Origin: JAVKSM01 sp039583705
Lineage (GTDB): Bacteria > Actinomycetota > Actinomycetes > Mycobacteriales > Pseudonocardiaceae
Length of the DNA stretch: 33,797 bases
Direction: 5' to 3'
Assembly (NCBI GenBank): GCA_039583705.1
Contig: JAVKSM010000020.1
Coordinates: 1 to 33,797 of the forward strand
Positions 6,959-14,979 of the stretch are shown here, piece by piece (within the stretch, counting starts at the first letter, position 1; each line of letters opens with the position of its first letter). The notes under the pieces are model-generated. The model saw only the letters and a list, made by a program, of their open reading frames with translations, did no database searches and was not told where the DNA came from. A program made the position numbers and the translations under genes.

Positions 6959-7963
6959 GCCGACGCCGGCGTAGGAGTGCAGCCCCGTCGTCACGAAGTT
7001 GATGAAAAACAGGTTGAACAGCATCACGGCGAACCCGATCACGTTGATCACCGCGGCGGGGCGGCCGCGCCAGCCGGCGGTGGCCCGGGCGTGCAGGTAG
7101 GCAGCGTATGCCACCCAGGCGATCAAGGCGGTCGTCTCCTTCGGATCCCAGCCCCAGTACTTGCCCCAGGCGGACTCGGCCCAGATCGCCCCCGTCATGA
7201 TCGCGAAGGTCCACACCGGGAAGGCCAACGTCGTGGCCCGGTAGGCCACCCGGTCCAGCGCGTCGGCGGAAGGGAGCCGGGCCAGCCGACCCGACGAGCG
7301 CAGCACGAACAGGGTGCTGGACACCCCCGCGACCAGCAGGATCCCCGAGGCGACGCTCGCCGCCGAGACGTGGATGGCCAGCCAGTAGGACTGCAACGCC
7401 GGCATCACCGGGGCCGCCGGCACGTAGAGCACGGTGCCTGCCAGGAGCATCAGCACGACCACCGGCAGCAGTACGTACAGCCCCAGTCGGCGCAGGACGG
7501 CGGCCCGACCCGAGCGGGTGTGGCGATACAGCACGACCAGCCAGGCGACGACGGCGACCAGGCAGATCGCCCCACTGAACTCGTACATGTTGCCCCACGG
7601 CGGGCGGTGTGCCGCGAGCCCGCGCAGCGCCAGCGACCCGGCGTTCAGCAGCACTCCCAGCACCGTGAGCGCGACGGCCATCCGGCCGGCCCGCTCGGCG
7701 GGCGGTCGGCCCGAGGGCACGGCGGGAGGGTCGGGATGCGCCAACGGCGGTACGGCGGGAGCGTCGGGATGCGGCACCGCCGGTACGGTGGCCGGGGCGC
7801 CGGCACCGACCAGGACGCCGACCGGCGCCGGTGCGGCCAGCGGCGCGAGCCGACGCCCGAGCGAGAACTCGGCGGCATGCAGCAGCATCGCCAGCACGTA
7901 GACGGCGAGCGCGGAGTCGAAGGCCAGGTCGCCGTAACGGGCCAGCAGCATGTCAACCGGCAT
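6956..7963 (-). CDS. ccsB: Cytochrome c biogenesis protein CcsB (CcsA/ResC type)
   Basis: A 335-residue polytopic membrane protein, the heme-handling half of the System II cytochrome c synthase. The tryptophan-rich heme motif WGKYWGWDPKE is at about 266-276, and conserved histidines lie in flanking helices (for example AIHVSAAS and the C-terminal GLHSYAGVG). A long Ala/Pro linker with PHPDAPAVPPLAHPDPPAVP separates the first helix from the core and is longer than usual. Start ATG 7963 has AGAGGTGG upstream; the first 11 bases overlap the end of resB, so the two are probably translated together. ResB and CcsB form one complex in the membrane. Confidence 0.95.
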   Translation of the reverse strand: MPVDMLLARYGDLAFDSALAVYVLAMLLHAAEFSLGRRLAPLAAPAPVGVLVGAGAPATVPAVPHPDAPAVPPLAHPDPPAVPSGRPPAERAGRMAVALTVLGVLLNAGSLALRGLAAHRPPWGNMYEFSGAICLVAVVAWLVVLYRHTRSGRAAVLRRLGLYVLLPVVVLMLLAGTVLYVPAAPVMPALQSYWLAIHVSAASVASGILLVAGVSSTLFVLRSSGRLARLPSADALDRVAYRATTLAFPVWTFAIMTGAIWAESAWGKYWGWDPKETTALIAWVAYAAYLHARATAGWRGRPAAVINVIGFAVMLFNLFFINFVTTGLHSYAGVG

Positions 7964-9500
7964 GCTCCACCTCTTTCCGGGCCTGGAGCCCGATCAGGTC
8001 CCGGCACAGCCGGGTGAACTCCTCGCCGTAGCCTGCCTGGTCGGTGCGGGCCAGCCCGCCGACCTCGACCACGCTACCGGTGCCGTCCCGCGGGCTCACC
8101 CGCAGCCAGAACCGCCGGCGCTTCACGGTCAGCGAGCACACCAGGCCGACCAGCGCCAGCACCGCGAACACCAGGACCGAGGTCTGCGCCGGGTCGTGCG
8201 AGACCTGCAACGAGACCCACTGCTCGGCGCCGTCGAAACGCACCGTCGTGCCGTCGTCCAACCTCAACTGCTGGCCGGGGCGCAGGTTCTGGCGTGCCAC
8301 CCGCACCAGCCGTCCGGAGTCGACGAGGCCCTGGTCTATCGAGAAGATCGACTGCGGGCGCCCGGAGTCCAGCCCGAGGTCGCCGCGATACACGTCGACG
8401 GCTACCTCGGGGTTGTCCGGCGCCGGGTAGATCGAGGTGACGAGCGCCCCGCCGGAGGAGGTCGGAGCGAACAGCCCGGTGATCGCGAGTTGGCTGCGCC
8501 GGCGGACCGCCTCGCTGGTCACCCCTGGTGGGTCGATCTTCACCGCGCCCTCGGAGAGCAGCGTGTTGCCGTCCACCGCACGCCACTGCACGAGCCCGAC
8601 CCGCTGCGCCCCGTCCGGGAAGGTGACCGTGAACTTCGGCGCGTAGCCGTGGCCGAGGAGGTAGACCCGGTCGCCCTCCACCCGCAGCGGGTGGTTGACC
8701 TCCAGCGTGTACGGCGTCCACGGGCCCGACTCGACCGTCCCGGTCTGGTAGCCGAGCTGGGCGGCGAAGGAGCTGGACTCACCGCTGGGCAGGTAGTGGG
8801 CGGCGAAGGAGTCGACCTTGAGGCAGAACGGGGCCAGGTCCGTCCCGTCCACCTTCAGCCCGGCGGTGAACGAATCGTAGCCGAGGATCCCGGAGTTGCA
8901 GAACTGGCTGCCGTCGGCCAGCACGATGACCTGGCCCTCGTAGCCGAAGAGCTTGCCGAGCGCGATGCCGACGAGCAGCCCGATCAGCGAGACGTGGAAG
9001 GCGAGGTTGCCGGCCTCGTGCAGGAAGCCCTTCTCGGCCGACACCGTCGCGACCCCGCCCGGCTCCTCCCGCACCCGGGTGCGCCAGCCGCGCAGCCGGG
9101 CGCGAGCGGTCGCCAGCACCCCGTCCACCGGAACATCCACGACGGATGACGCGTGGTGCGGCAACCGGGAGAGGTTGCGGGGGGTGGGCACCGGCTCGCT
9201 ACGCAGCGCCCGCAGGTGGTCGACGGACCGGGGGACCACGCAGCCGATGAGCGAGACGGACAGCAGCAGGTAGATAGCGGCGAACCAGGGGGCGGCGAAG
9301 ACGTTGAAGAAGCCGAGCTTGTCCAGCAGCGTGCCCCACAGGCCGTGCGCCGTCTTGTAGTCGGCCACCTTTGAGGCGTTGAGGGGGTACTGCGGCAGCA
9401 GCGCGCCGGGCAGCGCCGCCAGCGCCAGCAGGAACAGCAGCACCAACGCGGTGCGCATGCTGGTCAGGCCGCGCCAGCTGTTGCGCAGGTAGGCGAGCAT
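7953..9500 (-). CDS. resB: Cytochrome c biogenesis protein ResB
   Basis: A 515-residue protein, the partner of CcsB in System II heme delivery and attachment to apocytochrome c outside the membrane. Three N-terminal helices (about 16-36, 70-90 and 165-185) frame the family pattern LTSMRTALVLLFLLALAALPG and FNVFAAPWFAAIYLLLSVSL; a large extracytoplasmic domain follows, then a last helix near 445-465 (SVLVFAVLALVGLVCSL) and a cytoplasmic tail. Length is typical for actinobacteria. ATG 9500 shares one base with the ccdA stop (TGATG), and the 3' end overlaps ccsB, so the three are one operon. Confidence 0.95.
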   Translation of the reverse strand: MLAYLRNSWRGLTSMRTALVLLFLLALAALPGALLPQYPLNASKVADYKTAHGLWGTLLDKLGFFNVFAAPWFAAIYLLLSVSLIGCVVPRSVDHLRALRSEPVPTPRNLSRLPHHASSVVDVPVDGVLATARARLRGWRTRVREEPGGVATVSAEKGFLHEAGNLAFHVSLIGLLVGIALGKLFGYEGQVIVLADGSQFCNSGILGYDSFTAGLKVDGTDLAPFCLKVDSFAAHYLPSGESSSFAAQLGYQTGTVESGPWTPYTLEVNHPLRVEGDRVYLLGHGYAPKFTVTFPDGAQRVGLVQWRAVDGNTLLSEGAVKIDPPGVTSEAVRRRSQLAITGLFAPTSSGGALVTSIYPAPDNPEVAVDVYRGDLGLDSGRPQSIFSIDQGLVDSGRLVRVARQNLRPGQQLRLDDGTTVRFDGAEQWVSLQVSHDPAQTSVLVFAVLALVGLVCSLTVKRRRFWLRVSPRDGTGSVVEVGGLARTDQAGYGEEFTRLCRDLIGLQARKEVEHAG

Positions 9501-10273
9501 CAGATCGGCGCCGTGAAGCCGGCGAAGGGCTCGCGCAGCAGAGCGACCAGCTCACCCCACAGCCCGGTGACGAGCAGCACGCCGACCGCGATGAGCAGCG
9601 CGCCGCCGGCGAGCTGTACCCCCCGCACGTGTGCCCGCAGCCAGCCCAGCGCCCGCACCGCGCGGCGGGCTCCCACCGCGAGCAGCACGAACGGCACACC
9701 GAGCCCGGCACAGTAGGCGAGCACCAGCGCCACCCCGCGCATCCCGGTGCCGCCGGTGCCGGCGGCCACCGCGGTGACACCGGTCAGCGTCGGCCCCAGG
9801 CAGGGCGTCCAGCCCAGGCCGAACACCGCCCCGAGCACCGGCGCGCCCCACAGGCCGGCCCGCGGCACCCGGTGGCTGCGCAGCTCCCGCTGCAACGGCG
9901 TGAGCAGGCCGAGGAAGACCAACCCCATGGCGATCGTGACGACGCCGCCGAGGCGTTGCAGCACCTGCTGATCGCGCACCAGGGTGTCGGCCAGCCACAC
10001 CACGCCGACGAGGATCGCGCCGAAAACCACCGTGAACCCGGCGACGAACAGCGCCGCCGCACCGGCCACCCGACCCCGCCCGGACCGTGGGACCGCCGCC
10101 TCGCGGTCGCTGACCGGCGGCAGGTCGGCACCGACCAGCCCGGCGAGGTAGGCGAGATACCCCGGCACCAGCGGCACCACGCACGGCGAGGCGAAGCTGA
10201 CCGCGCCGGCCACCACGGCCACCGCCACCGCGGGCAGCAGCGGGCCAGAGATCGCGATACTGGTCAACCCCAT
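9500..10273 (-). CDS. ccdA: Thiol-disulfide transporter CcdA
   Basis: A 257-residue membrane protein with about six helices that carries reducing equivalents from cytoplasmic thioredoxin to the outside, for the TlpA/ResA-type reductase and apocytochrome c. The redox cysteines are Cys31 in FASPCVVPLVPGYL and Cys158 in GLGWTPCLGPTLT, exactly the CcdA pattern, each at the start of a three-helix repeat. ATG 10273 follows a modest GGTGG ribosome site. It is directly upstream of resB with a one-base overlap. Between it and the TlpA gene lie 150 bases that may hold a small ORF. Confidence 0.95.
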   Translation of the reverse strand: MGLTSIAISGPLLPAVAVAVVAGAVSFASPCVVPLVPGYLAYLAGLVGADLPPVSDREAAVPRSGRGRVAGAAALFVAGFTVVFGAILVGVVWLADTLVRDQQVLQRLGGVVTIAMGLVFLGLLTPLQRELRSHRVPRAGLWGAPVLGAVFGLGWTPCLGPTLTGVTAVAAGTGGTGMRGVALVLAYCAGLGVPFVLLAVGARRAVRALGWLRAHVRGVQLAGGALLIAVGVLLVTGLWGELVALLREPFAGFTAPI

Positions 10274-10285
10274 CGGCCACCAAGC

Positions 10286-10420
10286 CTAGGTGGCAGGTGT
10301 CGGGCTGCCGTGAGCCGCCCAGCCGCCGAGAGCGGACCCGGCCACCGGCACCGTCAGGCGACGCCACACGCGGGTGGTTTCCAGGTCGGGCCGCACGATT
10401 CCATGGATCGACGCAGCCAT
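10286..10420 (-). CDS. Possible small ORF between the TlpA gene and ccdA
   Basis: A 44-codon frame starting at ATG 10420, three bases after the TlpA stop, and ending 12 bases before ccdA. It has a basic middle (DLETTRVWRRLTVP) and a mildly hydrophobic end. GAGG lies only one base before the ATG, too near for a good ribosome site. G/C at third positions is about 80 percent, lower than in neighbouring genes. It may be only spacer sequence. Confidence 0.25.
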   Translation of the reverse strand: MAASIHGIVRPDLETTRVWRRLTVPVAGSALGGWAAHGSPTPAT

Positions 10421-10423
10421 GCC

Positions 10424-11020
10424 TCAGGTGGCGGGCTCGGCGGCGATGCGCTGCACGACCGGCTGCAGGTCGGTGGCCAGGAGTTCGGTGAGGAAGACCG
10501 CCGCGACGCGGTGCCGCCGGTCGAGCACGATCGTCGACGGCACGGTGTTGCGGGGGTAGCCGTGCAGCGCGAGCAGTGAGCGTCCCGGCGGGTCGTAGAT
10601 CGACGGGTAGGTGATGCCCCGCTCGCTGACGAAGTCCGTTGCCGCCGAACGGATGTCGTCGCGCACGTCGATGCCGAGGAAGGCCACGCCGGAGGCCCTG
10701 GTGGCCTCGTAGACCCGTTGCAGGTCGTCGGCCTCGGTCCGGCATGGGCCGCACCACGAGCCCCAGATGTTGATGACGACCACTGTGCCGGGGAAGTCGT
10801 CGAGGCCGATGGTGCGGCCAGGCCGAGTGAGGCTGTCGCCCGAAAGGCCGTGCAGCGCGCCGCGCGCCGACGGCGGGTCGTAGAAGATCCGCGTCTGGCC
10901 GCCCGGCGCGACGAAGCTGAAGTCGCCGCCGCCCTGCACCACGGCGTCCTTGCCGGTGGCGCAGCCGGCGAGCAGCGCGAGCGCCGCCACCGCCACCAGG
11001 ACCGGGACCAGCCGTCTCAT
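10424..11020 (-). CDS. TlpA/ResA-like lipoprotein thiol-disulfide reductase
   Basis: A 198-residue lipoprotein with a thioredoxin fold, which keeps the CXXCH heme site of apocytochrome c reduced, fed by CcdA. The signal peptide MRRLVPVLVAVAALALLAGC has a standard lipobox with Cys20. The active site WCGPC is at 89-93 (NIWGSWCGPCR), and the cis-Pro segment NTVPSTIVLD is typical. Start ATG 11020 overlaps the upstream stop (ATGA) and gives the signal peptide; the longer frame to 11209 is out. It lies in the order hemL-phosphatase-TlpA-ccdA-resB-ccsB, the same as the mycobacterial Rv0524-Rv0529 block. Confidence 0.94.
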   Translation of the reverse strand: MRRLVPVLVAVAALALLAGCATGKDAVVQGGGDFSFVAPGGQTRIFYDPPSARGALHGLSGDSLTRPGRTIGLDDFPGTVVVINIWGSWCGPCRTEADDLQRVYEATRASGVAFLGIDVRDDIRSAATDFVSERGITYPSIYDPPGRSLLALHGYPRNTVPSTIVLDRRHRVAAVFLTELLATDLQPVVQRIAAEPAT

Positions 11021-11646
11021 GCGCCGGTCACCGTCGAGTCGGTGGTCCCGGCGGGCTCCCGGTAGGAGACACCCACCAGCCGCTCGGCGTCGAAGGTCAG
11101 CGACGTCACCGAGGCGAGCGAGCACTGCCGCCGCCGTGGGTCGTGCCAGAGCCGCTGACCGGCCAGGTAGCGGCGCAACGTCCACACCGGCAACTGGTGC
11201 GACACGCACACCGCCTCGTGGCCCTCGGCGAGCGACCGCGCCCGGTGCACCGCGGCGAGCATCCGGTGCGCGACCTCCAGGTAGGGCTCACCCCAGGACG
11301 GCCGGAACGGGTTGCGCAGTGCCGTCCAGGTGCGTGGCTCGCGCAGCACCCCGTCGCCGACCGGGAACCGCCTGCCCTCGAAGAGGGAGACGGCTTCGAT
11401 CAGCCGCTCGTCGGTGATGACCGCCAGGCCGTGCGCGGCCGCGATCGGGGTGGCGGTCTCGGTGGCGCGGTCCAGCGGCGAGGTCAGCACGGCCACGACG
11501 TCGGCGCCGGCCAGGTGGGCGGCGAGGGCGCGCGCCTGCGCCCGACCGCGGTCGGAGAGGTGGAAGCCGGGCAGCCGCCCATAGGACACCCCGTCGGGAT
11601 TGTGCACCTCAGCGTGCCGGACCAGGTGAACCATGGTGCGGGTCAC
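11017..11646 (-). CDS. Histidine phosphatase family protein
   Basis: A 209-residue phosphoglycerate-mutase-like protein. The catalytic motif LVRHAEVHN is at 8-16 (His11); TSPLDRATETA carries the conserved arginine, and CVSHQLPVW has the second histidine. Substrate is not predictable: this superfamily covers phosphatases for sugars, nucleotides and proteins. The start is GTG 11646, which overlaps the hemL stop (GTGA); ATG 11634 is the alternative. Its ATGA overlap with the TlpA gene and the GTGA overlap with hemL put it in one operon with both, a placement conserved in mycobacteria (Rv0525), but a role in heme or cytochrome c biogenesis is unproven. Confidence 0.88.
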   Translation of the reverse strand: MTRTMVHLVRHAEVHNPDGVSYGRLPGFHLSDRGRAQARALAAHLAGADVVAVLTSPLDRATETATPIAAAHGLAVITDERLIEAVSLFEGRRFPVGDGVLREPRTWTALRNPFRPSWGEPYLEVAHRMLAAVHRARSLAEGHEAVCVSHQLPVWTLRRYLAGQRLWHDPRRRQCSLASVTSLTFDAERLVGVSYREPAGTTDSTVTGA

Positions 11647-12947
11647 CGAGCCGCCCCGGCGGCCGCGGCGGCCGCAGCCGGCAGCGCCGCCTCGACGACG
11701 TCCCACGCCGGCTCCGACAGCGCGGCGGAGACGAACCACGCCTCGAACGCGCTGGGCGGGGCGTACACGCCGGCGTCAAGCAGCGCGTGGAAGAACGCCG
11801 GGAAGCGCCACGTGTCGCTGGCCGCGACGTCGGCGTAGCTCGTCGCCGGCTTCTCGGCGAACAGCACCGACAGCAGCGAGCCGGCTCGCTGCACGACGTG
11901 CGCCACCCCGGCGCTGCCCAGCGCGCCGGACAGCAGGGCCGAGAGCCGGTCCGCGGCCGAGTCCAGCGCGGCGTAGACCTCCGCGCCAGCGCCCCGCAGC
12001 GTGGCGAGCCCGGCGGCGACGGCCACCGGGTTCCCCGACAGCGTGCCCGCCTGGTACACCGCCCCGGACGGCGCCAGCGCGGCCATCAGCTCGGCCCGGC
12101 CGCCGAAGGCCGCGGCGGGCAGCCCACCGGACATCACCTTGCCGAAGGTGTACAGGTCGCCGGCCACCCCGTCGAGGCCGTACCAGCCGCTCGGCGAGAC
12201 CCGGAACCCGGTCATCACCTCGTCCATCACCAGCAGCGCGCCGGCCGCCCCGCACAACGCCCGGAGGCCCTCGTTGAAGCCGGGCTCCGGCGCGACCGCG
12301 CCCATGTTGCCGCACGCCGCCTCGGTGATCACGCACGCGATGTCCCCGCCGCGCTCCGCGAACACCCTGGCGGCGGCGGCGGCGTCGTTGTAGGACAGCA
12401 CGATCGTGTCGGCAGCCTGCGCGCCGGTGACGCCGGGGCTGCTCGGCAGGCCGAACGTCGCCACCCCGGATCCGGCCTGCGCGAGCAGCGCGTCGACGTG
12501 GCCGTGGTAGCACCCGGCGAACTTCACGACGGCGGGTCGGCCGGTGACGCCGCGGGCCAGCCGGACCGCGCTCATCGTCGCCTCGGTGCCGGAGTTGACC
12601 AACCGTACCTGCTCGACCGGCGGCACCCGCCCGACGATCTCCGCCGCGAGCTCCACCTCGCCCGGTGTCGGGGCGCCGAAGGACAGTCCGTCCGCCGCCG
12701 CTGCCCGCACCGCCTCGACCACCGCGGGATGGGCGTGGCCGAGGATCATCGGACCCCAGGAGCACACCAGGTCGACGTAGCGGTTGCCGTCGGCGTCGAA
12801 CAGCCACGGCCCCTCGCCGCGGACCATGAACCGCGGCGTGCCGCCGACCGCGCCGAAAGCCCGGACCGGAGAGTTCACCCCACCCGGGATGAGCGCGCCG
12901 GCGCGGTCGAACAACTCGGCCGATCGGGCCGTCGGGCACGTGCTCAC
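11643..12947 (-). CDS. hemL: Glutamate-1-semialdehyde 2,1-aminomutase
   Basis: A 434-residue PLP enzyme that converts glutamate-1-semialdehyde into 5-aminolevulinate, the step after HemA in the C5 heme pathway. The N-terminal FDRAGALIPGGVNSPVRAF is a HemL hallmark; NSGTEATMSAVRLAR (118-132) binds PLP phosphate, MDEVMTGFR (241-249) has the Asp, and Lys270 in TFGKVMSGG is the Schiff-base lysine. The start is GTG 12947, which leaves the usual length; the ORF runs open to 13331 without a better site. Although it acts between HemA and HemB, the gene heads a separate operon with cytochrome c genes, as in mycobacteria. Confidence 0.96.
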   Translation of the reverse strand: MSTCPTARSAELFDRAGALIPGGVNSPVRAFGAVGGTPRFMVRGEGPWLFDADGNRYVDLVCSWGPMILGHAHPAVVEAVRAAAADGLSFGAPTPGEVELAAEIVGRVPPVEQVRLVNSGTEATMSAVRLARGVTGRPAVVKFAGCYHGHVDALLAQAGSGVATFGLPSSPGVTGAQAADTIVLSYNDAAAAARVFAERGGDIACVITEAACGNMGAVAPEPGFNEGLRALCGAAGALLVMDEVMTGFRVSPSGWYGLDGVAGDLYTFGKVMSGGLPAAAFGGRAELMAALAPSGAVYQAGTLSGNPVAVAAGLATLRGAGAEVYAALDSAADRLSALLSGALGSAGVAHVVQRAGSLLSVLFAEKPATSYADVAASDTWRFPAFFHALLDAGVYAPPSAFEAWFVSAALSEPAWDVVEAALPAAAAAAAGAAR

Positions 12948-12991
12948 ACCGGCCAGTCTGTCAAAGCCGCACGCCTGCCGACCCGGGGCGG

Positions 12992-13282
12992 TCAACCGGG
13001 CTCGCCGTGCCGGTCGGGGTCGCCGCGCTCGACATGCGCAACGAGCAGGCAGTTCCGCAGCGCGTCCAGCACGAGCAGGCCGGCCAGCGTGACCAGCCCG
13101 ACCGCCGCGGCCAGCCAGCCCCCGACGTCCCGGGTCAACACCGCGCCGTGGATCGAGCCGAGAGGGTGGACGCCACGCTGCCACGCGGTCACACCGACCG
13201 CGACCGCCACCGCCGCGAGGACCACGTCGACCACGGCCAACCACGCCCGTCGCGGCCGGACCCGCCGCCGATCCTCGCGCAT
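12992..13282 (-). CDS. Small membrane protein, unknown function
   Basis: A 96-residue protein with two membrane helices: VVDVVLAAVAVAVGVTAW (about 17-34) and a second at WLAAAVGLVTLAGLLVLDAL (about 55-75), preceded by a very basic N-terminus (MREDRRRVRPRRAW). ATG 13282 is chosen over the adjacent GTG 13285; no strong ribosome site is visible. It lies between hemL and hemB in the same direction, as small membrane genes do near mycobacterial hemB. No function can be assigned. Confidence 0.6.
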   Translation of the reverse strand: MREDRRRVRPRRAWLAVVDVVLAAVAVAVGVTAWQRGVHPLGSIHGAVLTRDVGGWLAAAVGLVTLAGLLVLDALRNCLLVAHVERGDPDRHGEPG

Positions 13283-13338
13283 CACAGCAGGTTATCGCCG
13301 ATCCGCTGGGGGCTTGCGTCGCACGGCGCAACCGGTGC

Positions 13339-13851
13339 TCACCCGTCCGGCGTCCCGTCGCCGCGCGGCGCCTCCTGGAAGAAGAACACGCTGGCGCTGG
13401 GCAGGTACATGAGGACCACGGCGAGCAGGCTCGCGACGAGGAACAGCCCGACCGGATCCTGGAAGATCACACGGAGCAGGCCACCCAGGGCCAGCACGAC
13501 AGCCAGCAACGACAGCGTCACCCGGGCCCACGGGCGACCCCGGCGGAGCGCGAGCGCGCACCACACCACTCCCGCCGCCGCGAGCAGCAGGACCAGGCCC
13601 ACGGCGAGCACCCAGCCGGTGCCCAGGGCGTCGCCCGGCGCGGCGCCGCCCCGGTCGGTCGGTAGCACCGCGGCGACGCAGAGCAGCACGCCGCCCAGCG
13701 CGGTGAGCGCGGCGACGACCAGCCACACCCAGAACGCGGCCACCACCGCAAGGGGGCGACGTCCAGTTCTCCGGGCGACGAGGACCGACCACGGCACCGG
13801 GCCGGACAACCTGCCCGCGTCGGGCGCGTCGGTATCAGGGGCGACGGCCAC
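13339..13851 (-). CDS. Four-helix membrane protein, unknown function
   Basis: A 170-residue protein with four hydrophobic segments, near 33-58 (PLAVVAAFWVWLVVAALTAL), 78-100, 109-128 and 131-152. The N-terminus carries SGPVPWSVLVARRTGRRP and the end is short and acidic. No catalytic motif is visible. It lies downstream of hemB in the same direction with 70 bases between them, so co-transcription is possible. It could correspond to the small membrane proteins after hemB in mycobacteria (Rv0513 or Rv0514); that is by position only. Confidence 0.65.
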   Translation of the reverse strand: MAVAPDTDAPDAGRLSGPVPWSVLVARRTGRRPLAVVAAFWVWLVVAALTALGGVLLCVAAVLPTDRGGAAPGDALGTGWVLAVGLVLLLAAAGVVWCALALRRGRPWARVTLSLLAVVLALGGLLRVIFQDPVGLFLVASLLAVVLMYLPSASVFFFQEAPRGDGTPDG

Positions 13852-13921
13852 CGCGCCACGGTAGGCCGGTCACCGTCCGCGCTCGACACCGCCCCTGCGT
13901 CCCGTCTGGTGCGGCGCGGGA

Positions 13922-14914
13922 CTACCGCCGGGCGAGCCAGTCTGCGGCCTCGACAGCCCAGTAGGTGAGCACCACGTCCGCGCCGGCCCGGCGGATCGCG
14001 GTGAGCGTCTCCAGCACGGCGCGTCTGCGGTCCAGCCAGCCGTTGGCGGCGGCGGCCTCGATCATCGCGTACTCCCCGGAGACCTGGTAAGCGGCGACCG
14101 GGACATCGGACACCTCGGCCACCGCGCGCACCACGTCGAGGTAGGCCAGCGCCGGCTTGACCATGACCACGTCGGCGCCCTCGGCGAGGTCGAGCACCAC
14201 CTCGCGGCGCGCCTCCCTGCCGTTCGCCGGGTCCTGCTGGTAGGTGGTGCGCTCGCCACGCAACTGGGAGTCGACCGCCTCCCGGAACGGTCCGTAGAAC
14301 GCAGAGGCGTACTTGGCGGAGTAGGCGAGGATCCCGACGTCGGCGTGCCCGGCACCGTCCAACGCCTGCCGGATGGCGCCGACCTGGCCGTCCATCATCC
14401 CGCTCGGGCCCACCAGGTGCGCCCCGGCGTTGGCCTGCGCCACCGCCATCCGGGCGTAGACGGCGAGGGTCGCGTCGTTGTCGACCGTGCTGTTCCCGGC
14501 GCCGTCCGGTGCGCGGAGCAGCCCGCAGTGGCCGTGGTCGGTGAACTCGTCGAGGCAGCAGTCGGACATGACGACGGCGTCGTCACCGATCTCCGCCCGT
14601 ACCTCACGCAGCGCGACGTTGAGGATGCCACCGGGGTCGGTCGCGCCGGAGCCGACGGCGTCGCGCCGGGCCGGAACGCCGAAGAGCATCAGCCCGCCGA
14701 CACCCGCCGAGACGGCCGCCGCGGCCGCCTTGCGCAGCGACTCGAGGGTGTGCTGGACCACCCCGGGCATCGACGCGATCGGCCTGGGCTCGCTCGCGCC
14801 CTCCTTGACGAACATCGGCAGGACCAGGTGGCGGGGCAGCACGTCGGTCTCGGTGACCAGTCGCCGCAGCGCCGGCGTGCTGCGCAACCGTCGCGGTCGC
14901 TGCGTCGGGAACAT
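13922..14914 (-). CDS. hemB: Delta-aminolevulinic acid dehydratase (porphobilinogen synthase)
   Basis: A 330-residue enzyme that joins two 5-aminolevulinates into porphobilinogen. Active-site lysines are Lys201 (YSAKYASAFYGPFR) and Lys253 (VVMVKPALAYLD). The segment MSDCCLDEFTDHGHCG (116-131) carries three cysteines of the zinc site, so this looks like a zinc-dependent form. ATG 14914 has GAGGAGAGG upstream and gives the normal length; the open frame reaching to 15241 is read-through in the wrong phase of hemD. It is the last gene of the rex-hem operon and is separated from hemD by a strong hairpin. Confidence 0.96.
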   Translation of the reverse strand: MFPTQRPRRLRSTPALRRLVTETDVLPRHLVLPMFVKEGASEPRPIASMPGVVQHTLESLRKAAAAAVSAGVGGLMLFGVPARRDAVGSGATDPGGILNVALREVRAEIGDDAVVMSDCCLDEFTDHGHCGLLRAPDGAGNSTVDNDATLAVYARMAVAQANAGAHLVGPSGMMDGQVGAIRQALDGAGHADVGILAYSAKYASAFYGPFREAVDSQLRGERTTYQQDPANGREARREVVLDLAEGADVVMVKPALAYLDVVRAVAEVSDVPVAAYQVSGEYAMIEAAAANGWLDRRRAVLETLTAIRRAGADVVLTYWAVEAADWLARR

Positions 14915-14944
14915 GTGCGCCTCTCCTCCTCGGGACGGCCGCAG

Positions 14945-14979
14945 GCTTGCCTGGGCCGGCTTCGCCGGCCCAGGCAAGC
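14945..14979 (-). terminator. 16-bp hairpin between hemD and hemB
   Basis: Arms 14945-14960 and 14964-14979 (GCTTGCCTGGGCCGGC and its exact complement) leave a TTC loop. The structure begins at the last base of the hemD stop codon and ends about 20 bases before the hemB ribosome site. There is no T-run after it, so it may act as an actinobacterial U-less terminator, an attenuator, or a barrier that stabilises the upstream mRNA. Confidence 0.6.

Noticed and set aside
6792..7598. 268-codon minus-strand frame overlapping ccsB in another phase
   Set aside because: The ccsB frame has the WGKYWGWDPKE heme motif and membrane helices; the other frame is Arg/Gly-rich.
11787..13412. 541-codon plus-strand frame opposite hemL
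   Set aside because: Shadow of hemL: the composition is Arg/Gly/Pro-rich and shows no domain, and hemL on the other strand is certain.
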